Part shown: positions 1-6,801 of the stretch, piece by piece
Numbering within the stretch: position 1 is the first letter of the stretch
How the letters are laid out: each line of letters starts with the position of its first letter
NCBI GenBank assembly: GCA_947630235.1
Contig: CANRGN010000020.1
Coordinates: 1 to 34,630 of the forward strand
Direction of reading: 5' to 3'
DNA: 34,630 bases
From: an uncultured Clostridia bacterium
GTDB taxonomy: Bacteria; Bacillota; Clostridia; TANB77; CAG-508
Notes under the pieces: model-generated
Told to the model about the DNA's origin: nothing
Seen by the model: only the letters and a program-made list of their open reading frames with translations
The model's database searches: none
Position numbers and translations under genes: made by a program

Positions 1-169
1 TAAAATTTTTATAATAAAATTTCTACTTAACATAGTGGTACTGTAAGACTTAAAAGTATTTTTATAAAAAAAACATTAACTAGTAATAATTAATTATTTA
101 TTTATATTTAGGTAAGTTTTAAATTTATAATAAAATATTAATAATAATAATTTATTACTTAAAACTGAT

Positions 170-398
170 TTTTATAGAGTAGTAATAGAAAGGTTGAGGC
201 TGTAATAGTATATCATCTAATTGTTAAACTATCGGAAGGGTAAATTTTAGAGTCCTTTAACACGGAGTCAGGGAAAGAGTTCACGCTTGCAGGTGGAAGG
301 GTGCCCTAGGGACGTTTAAGGACTCTTAAATTTATCCCTGGAGCTAGTTTAATAATTAGATGATATACTATTACAGCCTCAACCTTTCTATTACGGCT
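170..398 (+). repeat. Long-hairpin element, copy 1 (family A)
   Basis: The element starts with TTTTATAGAGTAGT (170-183) and ends with ACGGCT (393-398). Two 41-nt arms, 182-222 and 354-394, are perfect reverse complements. Inside them lies a structured core with a GAGTCC/GGACTC stem and the single-strand-like motif AACACGGA. Outside the arms the foot can still pair (AGT-AGT against ACG-GCT), leaving one A/G mismatch and one T/G wobble. Copy 2 at 2889 is almost identical and two diverged copies lie at 11591-12121. No protein is encoded. I read it as a structured RNA or a hairpin-type non-autonomous mobile element; I cannot match it to a named family. Bases 1-169 upstream are plain AT-rich sequence in which I see no gene or clear signal. 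Confidence 0.85.
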
Positions 399-457
399 CC
401 CTAATTGATTTAAACTTAATTTATATTTCTAACATAAAAAATACCAACAAATTTATA

Positions 458-486
458 TTGAGAAAAATTTTTTTTTATAATATAAT
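458..486 (+). promoter_or_regulatory. Promoter for the thioesterase/Rrf2 pair
   Basis: A TTGAGA -35 (458-463) and a TATAAT -10 (481-486) are separated by 17 nt. The start codon at 512 follows 26 nt after the -10, with GGAG in between. No CTACTA-type dyad like those at the suf promoters is visible here, so autoregulation by the Rrf2 protein is not supported by the sequence. Confidence 0.6.
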
Positions 487-511
487 ATGAAAAAAAGTTA
501 GGAGACTATAT

Positions 512-922
512 ATGGAAAGTAAATATAAACACAAAGTAAATTATTATGAAACTGATGCTATGAAAATGACTCATCATTCAAATTATGTTAGATGGATGGA
601 AGAAGCTAGAGTAGATTTTATGGATAAAATGGGATATAGCTATAAAAAATTAGAAAATAGTGGAGTATCTTCACCAGTTTTAGCTTATAGCTGTGAAATT
701 AAGCATAGCACTTATTTTGATGATGAAGTTGAAATTACTACAAAAATAGAAGCTTATAATACAGTTAGATTAAAAATAAAATATACAATGACAGTTAATG
801 ATATTTTAGTTGCAGTAGGTGAAACTAATCATTGTTTTGTAAATCCAAAAGGTGTTCCTATTAGATTGAATAAAGAGTGTCCAGAATTAGATGAAAAATT
901 AAGGTTATGTATAGATGATTAA
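512..922 (+). CDS. Hotdog-fold acyl-CoA thioesterase (YbgC/4HBT type)
   Basis: This 136-aa protein has the length and N-terminal signature of the YbgC/FadM branch of 4-hydroxybenzoyl-CoA thioesterases. The segment ETDAMKMTHHSNYVRWMEEA (residues 13-32) carries the catalytic Asp (D15) and the HHSNY helix start typical of the family. It should be a soluble cytoplasmic enzyme hydrolysing acyl-CoA thioesters; the substrate cannot be read from sequence. The ATG is preceded by a good SD (ttaggag). It is followed after 21 nt by the Rrf2 regulator and probably shares its transcript. Family assignment is solid, specificity is not. Confidence 0.85.
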   Translation: MESKYKHKVNYYETDAMKMTHHSNYVRWMEEARVDFMDKMGYSYKKLENSGVSSPVLAYSCEIKHSTYFDDEVEITTKIEAYNTVRLKIKYTMTVNDILVAVGETNHCFVNPKGVPIRLNKECPELDEKLRLCIDD

Positions 923-943
923 TTTGCTATGGAGGATAAGAAA

Positions 944-1342
944 ATGAGAATTTCTACAAAAGGTAGATATGCTTTAAGAATTATGATAGATTTAGCTTTA
1001 AATGGCAATGGAGATTATATTTCTCTTAAAGATATATCTAATAGACAAAATGTTTCAATTAAATATTTAGAACAAATTGTTTCATTACTAAATAAAGCTG
1101 GTTTTTTAAGTACAGCTAGAGGAAATAATGGAGGATATAAATTAAATAAAAAGCCTCAAGAATATACAGTAGGTGAAATATTAAGAGCAGCGGAAGGAGA
1201 TTTATCTCCTATGGTTTGTTTAACAGAGGATGGAAAATGTGATAAAAAGGATGATTGTATTACATTTTCTTTTTGGGAAGGATTAGATAATGCTATAAAT
1301 CAGTATGTAGATAGTAAAACTTTAGCTGATTTATTAGGATAG
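944..1342 (+). CDS. Rrf2-family regulator, IscR-like, with three-Cys cluster
   Basis: A 132-aa winged-helix repressor beginning MRISTKGRYALR, the classic Rrf2/IscR start. After the helix-turn-helix there is a Cys triad C-x6-C-x5-C in MVCLTEDGKCDKKDDC, close to the C-x5-C-x5-C that binds a [2Fe-2S] cluster in IscR, so Fe-S sensing is likely. Start choice: an upstream in-frame ATG at 929 has no SD, whereas GGAGG at 931-935 lies 8 nt before ATG 944, so translation should begin at 944. It lies about 2 kb upstream of sufC, and both suf promoters carry a related dyad. Control of suf by this protein is inference. CymR-type cysteine regulation is the alternative, but CymR lacks this Cys cluster. Confidence 0.88.
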   Translation: MRISTKGRYALRIMIDLALNGNGDYISLKDISNRQNVSIKYLEQIVSLLNKAGFLSTARGNNGGYKLNKKPQEYTVGEILRAAEGDLSPMVCLTEDGKCDKKDDCITFSFWEGLDNAINQYVDSKTLADLLG

Positions 1343-1378
1343 TTTTGCATTTAATAAAATTATTGATAAAAAATAACC

Positions 1379-1443
1379 ACTTATGTTGATTTTTATACCG
1401 TATATGTAAAAGTTAACATAAGTTTATTTGTTTTTGGTATAAT
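1379..1443 (+). promoter_or_regulatory. Promoter and inverted repeat before the LytTR gene
   Basis: An extended -10, TGGTATAAT (1435-1443), is clear; the best -35 is TTAACA at 1413-1418 with a 19-nt gap. A 9-nt perfect inverted repeat, ACTTATGTT (1379-1387) and AACATAAGT (1415-1423), brackets the upstream region and its right half overlaps the -35. It could be the operator of the LytTR protein (autoregulation is usual in such pairs), but LytTR sites are normally direct repeats, so this is tentative. Confidence 0.5.
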
Positions 1444-1509
1444 ATATTTAGAAACACAAATAATTTCAATTATGTATTTATATAAATTTAAGAAAGGAAA
1501 AAATTAAGT

Positions 1510-1947
1510 ATGAAAGTTGAATTGCAAATTGATGAAAAATATCAAGAGAAAAAAATAATAATTCAAGCAAATGAAATGGATGATGAAATTAAAGAGATAT
1601 TAGATAGATTTTCTCAAAAAAAGGAGCCTGTAAAAGTCTCTTTAGATGATGATACATATATTTTAAAAGAAGATGAAATTGAATCTATATATACAGAAAA
1701 TGGAAAAGTTTGTGTTAGAACAAAAGATAAAATATATTATTCTAAAAAGCGATTGTATGAATTTGAACAGATTTTATCAAAAGATAAGTTTCTTAGAATC
1801 TCAAATTCTGAAATTGTAAATTTTGATGAGGTAAGAAACTTTAACACTAAATTCATAAACACTATATGTATAAATTTTTATAGTGGATATCAAACATATG
1901 TATCTAGAAGATATATTAAGAAAATTAAAGAATTTTTAGATATTTAA
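1510..1947 (+). CDS. Stand-alone LytTR-domain transcription regulator
   Basis: A 145-aa protein with no receiver domain. The first 50 or so residues are charged and likely regulatory; residues about 50-145 match a LytTR DNA-binding domain, with the KDKFLRISNSEIVN stretch and the C-terminal SRRYIKKIKEFL helix typical of that fold. The next gene, 13 nt on, encodes a four-helix membrane protein. This layout matches LytTR regulatory systems in Bacillota, such as HdrRM and BrsRM of streptococci, in which a membrane partner holds the LytTR protein inactive. The role here is inferred from that arrangement; target genes are unknown. Confidence 0.8.
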   Translation: MKVELQIDEKYQEKKIIIQANEMDDEIKEILDRFSQKKEPVKVSLDDDTYILKEDEIESIYTENGKVCVRTKDKIYYSKKRLYEFEQILSKDKFLRISNSEIVNFDEVRNFNTKFINTICINFYSGYQTYVSRRYIKKIKEFLDI

Positions 1948-1960
1948 AGGAGGTATTATT

Positions 1961-2455
1961 ATGGAGAAGAAAGAAAAGGTTTTAAAATTTTTATTATTAA
2001 ATTTTGTTTTAGGAATAGTTTGGTGGGTATTTGCATATATAATAATTTATTTAATAGGTGGAATTGATTTATATAAAAAAGATATTTTAAGTATATTGAA
2101 TCCACAAAATTTTATAATTCAAATAATTACTTCTATATTGATAGCTATTTTGTGTTCTACAATGGTAAGATTGGTTATATATGAAGGTAAAAAAATAGAT
2201 AAAGAAAATTTTTTTAAAAATATAATAAAAAATACAATAAAATTAGCATTAAAATTTTATTTAGTGGGAGGTATTTTATTTTTAAGTTTATATTATTTAT
2301 TAGATGTATTAGGTAAATATAGTTCAGAAAATTTAAATATTGTATTTATGCTTTTAATAGTAGTTTCTGAAGTAATATATGCTATTTATTATATAGTACA
2401 ACAAAGTGTAGGAAATTTAAATAAAAAATTAGATGAAAGGAAAAAAATGTTATGA
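1961..2455 (+). CDS. Four-helix membrane protein, DUF3021-like LytTR partner
   Basis: This 164-aa protein has four hydrophobic segments, at about residues 10-32, 48-70, 90-113 and 122-145, and a charged C-terminal tail. Topology, size and position directly after a LytTR gene fit the DUF3021 family, whose members act as membrane-bound antagonists of LytTR regulators in known cases. The SD (aaaggagg) is strong. Its stop codon overlaps the next start as ATGA, so it is translationally coupled to the gene at 2452. DUF3021 membership is judged by eye and remains uncertain; that it is an integral membrane protein is clear. Confidence 0.6.
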   Translation: MEKKEKVLKFLLLNFVLGIVWWVFAYIIIYLIGGIDLYKKDILSILNPQNFIIQIITSILIAILCSTMVRLVIYEGKKIDKENFFKNIIKNTIKLALKFYLVGGILFLSLYYLLDVLGKYSSENLNIVFMLLIVVSEVIYAIYYIVQQSVGNLNKKLDERKKML

Positions 2456-2733
2456 GTACATATGATTTAAAAAATAAGGAAATAATGAGTATGCATAATG
2501 AATTTAACAAAACTGGTTTTGGATGGAGAGCAAAATATTTTTCTATAGCACCTTTATTTATAAGTATACTTTTCTTAATTGCAACAATAGTTCTTTTTAC
2601 AGTATATGAAAATGTTGAAGCAGGAATGATTGGTGCTTTAGCAACAGCAGTATCATATATAGGTCTATGTATAACACAATTACAATATGGAAGTATTTTA
2701 AAAGGATATATAGATTCTAAAAAAGATGAATAA
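2452..2733 (+). CDS. Small two-helix membrane protein
   Basis: A 93-aa protein I do not recognise. A polar N-terminal part of about 28 residues is followed by two hydrophobic segments at about residues 31-50 and 59-77 and a short basic/acidic tail. The ATG overlaps the stop of the preceding gene in the ATGA arrangement, so it is probably the third member of the LytTR/membrane-protein operon. It may form part of the sensing complex. A hairpin terminator follows 11 nt after the stop. Confidence 0.7.
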   Translation: MSTYDLKNKEIMSMHNEFNKTGFGWRAKYFSIAPLFISILFLIATIVLFTVYENVEAGMIGALATAVSYIGLCITQLQYGSILKGYIDSKKDE

Positions 2734-2743
2734 AATTATATTA

Positions 2744-2786
2744 AATAAGCAAAAAGATGTGTTTATAGCACATCTTTTTGCTTATT
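2744..2786 (+). terminator. Hairpin terminator after the LytTR operon
   Basis: AATAAGCAAAAAGATGTG (2744-2761) pairs with its complement ending at 2786 around a short loop. The A-tract in the left arm and T-tract in the right arm make it usable in both directions. The same AAAAAGATGTG stem recurs in the small-RNA terminator at 6637-6668. Confidence 0.75.
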
Positions 2787-2888
2787 CAGTAGGAAAGTTT
2801 TCTGTAGATATTAAGTAAAAGCATTGCACACAATTTTTGTCAAAATTGACGCGTAAACAAATGTTCTATAAATAAACAATAATAGAAA

Positions 2889-3117
2889 TTTTATAGAGTA
2901 GTAATAGAAAGATTGAGGCTGTAATAGTATATCATCTAATTGTTAAACTATCGGAAGGGTAAATTTTAGAGTCCTTTAACACGGAGTCAGGGAAAGAGTT
3001 CACGCTTGCAGGTGGAAGGGTGCCCTAGGGACGTTTAAGGACTCTTAAATTTATCCCTGGAGCTAGTTTAATAATTAGATGATATACTATTACAGCCTCA
3101 ATCTTTCTATTACGGCT
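2889..3117 (+). repeat. Long-hairpin element, copy 2 (family A)
   Basis: It is the same as copy 1 apart from one base pair: G193-C383 of copy 1 is A2912-T3102 here, so pairing is kept. Arms are 2901-2941 and 3073-3113, again 41/41 complementary. Similarity to copy 1 continues for about 45 bp beyond ACGGCT (to about 3160) but stops abruptly on the 5' side, so the duplicated unit includes the 3' flank. A weak promoter-like pair (TTGACG 2846-2851, TATAAA 2867-2872, 15-nt gap) lies just upstream. The rest of 2787-3252 contains nothing else I can name. Confidence 0.85.
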
Positions 3118-3252
3118 TCCTAATTAGTTTAAACTAAAATTATATTTCTAACACAAAGAATAAAAAATATCCACTACAGTTCATTTAGCAGTCTAAATAG
3201 AATACATGTATGAAAAATTTTTTCTAATACATACTATAATTGTTAAATATTG

Positions 3253-3300
3253 TTGACTAAATATAAATATGATGATATAATTCCTACTGATTTAGTATGA
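3253..3300 (+). promoter_or_regulatory. sufCBD promoter with Rrf2/IscR-type dyad
   Basis: TTGACT (3253-3258) and TATAAT (3276-3281) are 17 nt apart. Overlapping the expected transcription start is ATTCCTACTGATTTAGTATG (3280-3299), in which TACT and AGTA form a dyad. The same ATTCCTACT...AGTA arrangement lies between the -35 and -10 of sufS. A repressor bound here would block initiation; the IscR-like protein encoded at 944 is the candidate. Confidence 0.65.
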
Positions 3301-3332
3301 AATATTAAAGTGTTTTAAAAGGAGCTTTTTAA

Positions 3333-4070
3333 ATGAGTAAGTTATTAGAAATAAAAGATTTATATGCAAATGCTGGAGATAAAGAAATTTTAAAGGGATT
3401 AAATTTAAATATAAATAAAGGTGAGGTTCATGTTATTATGGGGCCTAATGGTGCTGGAAAATCTACTCTTGCTAATGTTATATTTAATAATTCAGAATAT
3501 ACAAAGAAAAGTGGAGAGATTATTTTTGATGGTGAAAATATAAATGATTTATCTACTGATAAAATTGCTAAAAAAGGTGTTTTTATGTCTTTTCAAAATC
3601 CAGAAGAAATTCCTGGAATTACAACTACGAATTTCTTAAAAGTAGCAAAAAATAATATAGATGGAAAGCCAGTTAAAATTTTTGAGCTAAAAGAAAATAT
3701 TAAGAAAAATATGGAAGAACTTAATATGAATCCTAAACTTATTGAAAGAAATTTAAATGTAGGTTTTTCTGGTGGAGAGAAAAAGAAAAATGAAATTTTA
3801 CAAATGCTAGTATTAAATCCTAAACTTGCAATTTTAGATGAAACAGATTCTGGTCTTGATGTTGATGCTGTAAAAGCTGTATCTAAAGGAATCGATATGT
3901 ATAAGAATGATGAGAATGCTGTTTTAATAATTACTCATAATATGAAAATTTTACAAAATTTAAAAATAGATTTTGTTCATATTTTAATAGATGGTAAGAT
4001 TATAAAAACTGGTAATGCAGAGCTTGCTAAAGAAATAGAGGAAAATGGTTTTAGTAAATACAAAAAATAA
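3333..4070 (+). CDS. sufC: Fe-S assembly ATPase SufC
   Basis: SufC is the ABC-type ATPase of the SufBCD scaffold for iron-sulfur cluster assembly in the cytoplasm. The 245-aa length is standard. Visible motifs are Walker A GPNGAGKST, the Q-loop in FMSFQNPEEIPG, the SufC-type signature FSGGEKKKNEI, Walker B LAILDETDSGLD and the H-loop IITHN. It is a soluble ATPase with no membrane segments. The SD AAGGAG precedes ATG 3333. It is the first gene of sufC-sufB-sufD, with 27 nt between its stop and the chosen sufB start. Confidence 0.97.
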   Translation: MSKLLEIKDLYANAGDKEILKGLNLNINKGEVHVIMGPNGAGKSTLANVIFNNSEYTKKSGEIIFDGENINDLSTDKIAKKGVFMSFQNPEEIPGITTTNFLKVAKNNIDGKPVKIFELKENIKKNMEELNMNPKLIERNLNVGFSGGEKKKNEILQMLVLNPKLAILDETDSGLDVDAVKAVSKGIDMYKNDENAVLIITHNMKILQNLKIDFVHILIDGKIIKTGNAELAKEIEENGFSKYKK

Positions 4071-4097
4071 TGTGTGGTTTATGAAAGGAAAATATTT

Positions 4098-5498
4098 ATG
4101 GCAAAAGCTAATATAAAAGATATAAATAGAAATATTTATGATTTTAAAAATGCTGATAATTATGATTTTAAAATTGAAAAGGGATTAAATAGAGAAATTG
4201 TAGAAGAAATTTCTAAAATGAAAAACGATCCAGATTGGATGAGAGAAATTAGGTTAAAAGCTTTAGAAATGTATAATAAATTAGAGCTTCCTACATGGGG
4301 GCCTGATTTATCTGAACTTAATATGGAAGAAATTGCAACATATGTTAAACCTAAATCTAAATTAAATTCTAGTTGGGATGAGGTTCCAGAAGATATAAAA
4401 GATACTTTTGATAAACTTGGAATTCCAGAAGCAGAAAAGAAATCTTTAGCAGGCGTTGGTGCACAATATGATTCTGAAGTTGTTTATCATAGTATTAAAG
4501 AAGATTTGTTAAAACAAGGTGTTATCTATACAGATATGGAAACTGCTGTAAGAGAATATTCAGAAATTGTTAAAGAGCATTTTATGAAATGTGTTCCAAT
4601 TAGTGATCATAAATTTGTTGCACTTCATGCTGCTGTTTGGTCTGGTGGATCTTTTGTTTATGTTCCAAAAGGAGTAAAACTGGATATTCCACTTCAATCA
4701 TATTTTAGATTAAATTCTCCAGAATCTGGTCAATTTGAACATACTTTAATAATTGTTGATGAAGGGGCAAGTCTTCATTTTATAGAAGGATGTAGTGCTC
4801 CAAAATACAATAAAGTTAATCTTCATGCTGGATGTGTTGAATTATATGTTAAAGATAATGCTTATCTTAGATATTCTACAATTGAAAATTGGTCTAAAAA
4901 TATGATGAATCTTAATACTAAAAAAGCTATTGTTGGTAAAAATGCTCAGGTTGATTGGGTTACAGGTTCTTTTGGCTCTAAAGTATCAATGCTTTATCCA
5001 ATGAGCTTTTTAAATGGAGAAGGTGCTAAAACTGAATATACAGGAATTACTTTTGCAGGTGGAGGACAAAATTTAGATACTGGTTTTAAAGTTGTTCATA
5101 ATGCAAAAAATACTTCTTCAATTGTTAACTCAAAATCTATTTCAAAAAATGGTGGTGCTTGCACATATAGAGCTTTGGTAAGAATAAATGAAAATGCTAA
5201 AAATTCTAAATGTAGTGTATCTTGCGAATCTTTAATGCTTGATGATAAATCAAGATCAGATACTATTCCAGTAAATGATATTAGAACAGATGATGTTATA
5301 TTTTCACATGAAGCAAAAATTGGAAAAATTAGTGATAAGGAAATTTTTTATTTAATGAGTAGAGGTTTATCTGAAGAAGATGCTAAAGCTATGATTGTTA
5401 GAGGATTTGCTTATCCAATTTCAAAAGAGCTTCCAGTTGAATATGCTGTTGAAATGAATAATTTAATCAATTTAGAATTAGAAGGGAGTATAGGATAA
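4098..5498 (+). CDS. sufB: Fe-S cluster scaffold protein SufB
   Basis: SufB is the core scaffold on which SufBC2D builds nascent clusters. The protein is 466 aa from ATG 4098, a normal length. Diagnostic stretches include WSGGSFVYVPKGVKLDIPLQ, the EGCSAPKYN segment, and the C-terminal ARIGKI-like EAKIGKISDKEIFYLMSRGL. Start choice: the reading frame is open from GTG 4074, but ATG 4098 has AAAGGA about 9 nt upstream and begins with the family-typical short N-terminus. It overlaps sufD by one base (TAATG), which suggests coupled translation. Confidence 0.97.
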   Translation: MAKANIKDINRNIYDFKNADNYDFKIEKGLNREIVEEISKMKNDPDWMREIRLKALEMYNKLELPTWGPDLSELNMEEIATYVKPKSKLNSSWDEVPEDIKDTFDKLGIPEAEKKSLAGVGAQYDSEVVYHSIKEDLLKQGVIYTDMETAVREYSEIVKEHFMKCVPISDHKFVALHAAVWSGGSFVYVPKGVKLDIPLQSYFRLNSPESGQFEHTLIIVDEGASLHFIEGCSAPKYNKVNLHAGCVELYVKDNAYLRYSTIENWSKNMMNLNTKKAIVGKNAQVDWVTGSFGSKVSMLYPMSFLNGEGAKTEYTGITFAGGGQNLDTGFKVVHNAKNTSSIVNSKSISKNGGACTYRALVRINENAKNSKCSVSCESLMLDDKSRSDTIPVNDIRTDDVIFSHEAKIGKISDKEIFYLMSRGLSEEDAKAMIVRGFAYPISKELPVEYAVEMNNLINLELEGSIG

Positions 5499-6538
5499 TG
5501 GATATTATAGTAAATGAAACTCCTGTTAGAACATCAAAAAATTATGGAATAAATAATGTTAAATTAAATGATATAAAAATTCCAGAAAAATTAAATGAAT
5601 TTAACAATGCTAAAATTTATTCTAATAAAAGCAAAATATCAAATAAAATAGAAAATGAAAAATTGGCTTATGGCAATGGCAAAATTTTAGAAGATAATGT
5701 TTATAATAATTCTAATAATATTCTAAAAATTGAAACTGAAAAAGAAGATATAAAAATTGTATATGAGTTTGATGATAATAATCTAAATTTGATTAATAAT
5801 ATAGAAATTATTGGAAATAAAAATTGTAATATTGTTATAGAGTATAAATCAAATACAGATAAAACTTGTTTTCATAATAGTATTATTAAAGCTATTGCAA
5901 AAGAAAATGTTAAGCTTAATATTTCAATTGTAAATTTATTAAATGACAAATCTCTAAATTTTGAAGCTATAGAAAATACTTTAGAAAATAATTCAATTAT
6001 AAATTATACAATAATTGGTTTAGGTGCTAAAACTAGTATTACAAATTATTATTCAAAGGTTTTAGGAAATAATGCAAATAATGATTTAAAATCAATTTAT
6101 CTTGGTCAAAAAGATGAATTAAAAGATATAAATTACATTGTTAATTTATATGGTGAAAAATCAAATGTAGATATAGATGTTCAAGGTGCATTAGATGATA
6201 ATGCTATTAAGAATTTCAAAGGAACAATAGATTTTAAAAATGGTTGCAAAAAAGCAAAAGGAAATGAAAATGAATTTTGTTTGCTTCTTTCTAGTAAGGC
6301 TAAATCTAAAGCACTTCCAATGTTATTATGTACAGAAGAGGCTGTTGAAGGAAATCATTCAACAGCATCAGGAAGTGTAGATAATAGCGAATTATTTTAT
6401 ATAATGAGTAGAGGAGTATCATATAAAGAGGCAGTTAAGTTAATTGTAAAATCTAGATTTAATAAAATTATTGAAAGAATTTCTGATGAATATGTTAAAA
6501 ATGAGATAAGTGATGAAATTGATAGAAGATTAGGATAG
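5498..6538 (+). CDS. sufD: Fe-S assembly protein SufD
   Basis: SufD is the SufB paralogue in the SufBCD complex and is needed for iron entry. This 346-aa protein has a poorly conserved, Asn/Lys/Ile-rich N-terminal half and a well conserved C-terminal half with GNHSTASGSVDNSELFYIMS, where the His is the conserved SufD residue, and SRGVSYKEAVKLIVKSRF. It overlaps sufB by one base. No terminator follows directly; the promoter of a small RNA starts 28 nt after the stop. Confidence 0.93.
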   Translation: MDIIVNETPVRTSKNYGINNVKLNDIKIPEKLNEFNNAKIYSNKSKISNKIENEKLAYGNGKILEDNVYNNSNNILKIETEKEDIKIVYEFDDNNLNLINNIEIIGNKNCNIVIEYKSNTDKTCFHNSIIKAIAKENVKLNISIVNLLNDKSLNFEAIENTLENNSIINYTIIGLGAKTSITNYYSKVLGNNANNDLKSIYLGQKDELKDINYIVNLYGEKSNVDIDVQGALDDNAIKNFKGTIDFKNGCKKAKGNENEFCLLLSSKAKSKALPMLLCTEEAVEGNHSTASGSVDNSELFYIMSRGVSYKEAVKLIVKSRFNKIIERISDEYVKNEISDEIDRRLG

Positions 6539-6548
6539 AAATTTTTGA

Positions 6549-6594
6549 CGAAATTTCGAAAAATATTGACATTAAAAAAAAATGATGCTATAAT
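6549..6594 (+). promoter_or_regulatory. Strong promoter of the small RNA, with CGAAATTTCG box
   Basis: TTGACA (6566-6571) and TATAAT (6589-6594) are both perfect and 17 nt apart, so initiation is expected near A6601. The palindrome CGAAATTTCG (6549-6558) lies 7 nt upstream of the -35. The same 12 bases, ACGAAATTTCGA, occur in the spacer of the opposing promoter (6862-6873). Confidence 0.8.
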
Positions 6595-6600
6595 CATTTT

Positions 6601-6668
6601 ATCATAAGATGTTTTTATAGGATGTTATATTATATTAAAAAAGATGTGTTGGTCGCACATCTTTTTTT
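6601..6668 (+). ncRNA. Putative antitoxin RNA of a par-like type I module
   Basis: The RNA is bounded by a consensus promoter and a terminator: AAAAAAGATGTG (6637-6648) pairs with 6656-6667 around the loop TTGGTCG and ends in a T-run. The expected size is about 68 nt, close to RNA II of the pAD1 par locus. ATAGGATGTTATATTATATT (6617-6636) matches 6790-6809 at 19 of 20 positions. That segment is the complement of the start-codon region of the minus-strand ORF, so the RNA can pair across that AUG, and the single difference gives a G-U pair. ATCATAAGATG (6601-6611) repeats part of the same target. Its terminator loop (UUGGUC) is also complementary to the terminator loop of the minus-strand mRNA. 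Transcription is inferred, not observed. Confidence 0.7.
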
Positions 6669-6672
6669 CATA

Positions 6673-6700
6673 GAAAAAAGACGGTTGGTCAGACCGTCTT
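6673..6700 (-). terminator. Terminator of the minus-strand small-peptide mRNA
   Basis: Read on the minus strand, AGACGGT pairs with ACCGTCT around the loop CTGACCA and is followed by six T's. It lies just past the stop of the 29-codon ORF. The loop GACCA complements the loop of the opposing small RNA. Confidence 0.85.
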
Positions 6701-6711
6701 TGACTATGTAG

Positions 6712-6801
6712 TTAGTCTTCTTGATTTTGGCTATCTTCGAATTTATTATTGTTAGCAAGTAATAATAATATAAGACGCCAAATTAAATCATAGGATGTCA
6801 T
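6712..6801 (-). CDS. 29-aa hydrophobic/acidic peptide, candidate type I toxin
   Basis: ATG at 6801 runs 29 codons to TAA at 6712-6714. The SD GGGAGGTG (6817-6810) is near perfect, 8-10 nt from the ATG. The peptide starts MTSYDLIWRLILLLLANNNK: a short hydrophobic stretch at residues 6-16 containing one Arg, then a polar acidic tail ending in Asp. Own promoter, 5' hairpin, strong SD, own terminator and a facing small RNA complementary to its start make it a real gene despite its length. Size, build and layout recall Fst/par toxins, but the central Pro/Gly motif of that family is absent, so it would be a separate family. Toxicity is inference. Confidence 0.72.
   Translation of the reverse strand: MTSYDLIWRLILLLLANNNKFEDSQNQED

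Noticed and set aside
170..398. HEARO/omega RNA, TwoAYGGAY RNA, retron msr-msd or group II intron fragment as the identity of the hairpin elements
   Set aside because: No IscB/TnpB-like, reverse transcriptase or intron-encoded gene is nearby; only one ACGGA loop-like motif occurs per element where TwoAYGGAY needs two AYGGAY loops; I see no intron domain V/VI. The identity is left open.
929..943. Upstream ATG 929 as the start of the Rrf2 gene
   Set aside because: It has no SD and overlaps the GGAGG that serves ATG 944; the family begins at MRIS.
6546..6552. Spo0A box (TGACGAA) upstream of the small-RNA promoter
   Set aside because: The core matches TGNCGAA, but the second copy of the palindrome at 6862 lacks the leading TG, so the shared signal is the CGAAATTTCG palindrome and not a Spo0A site.
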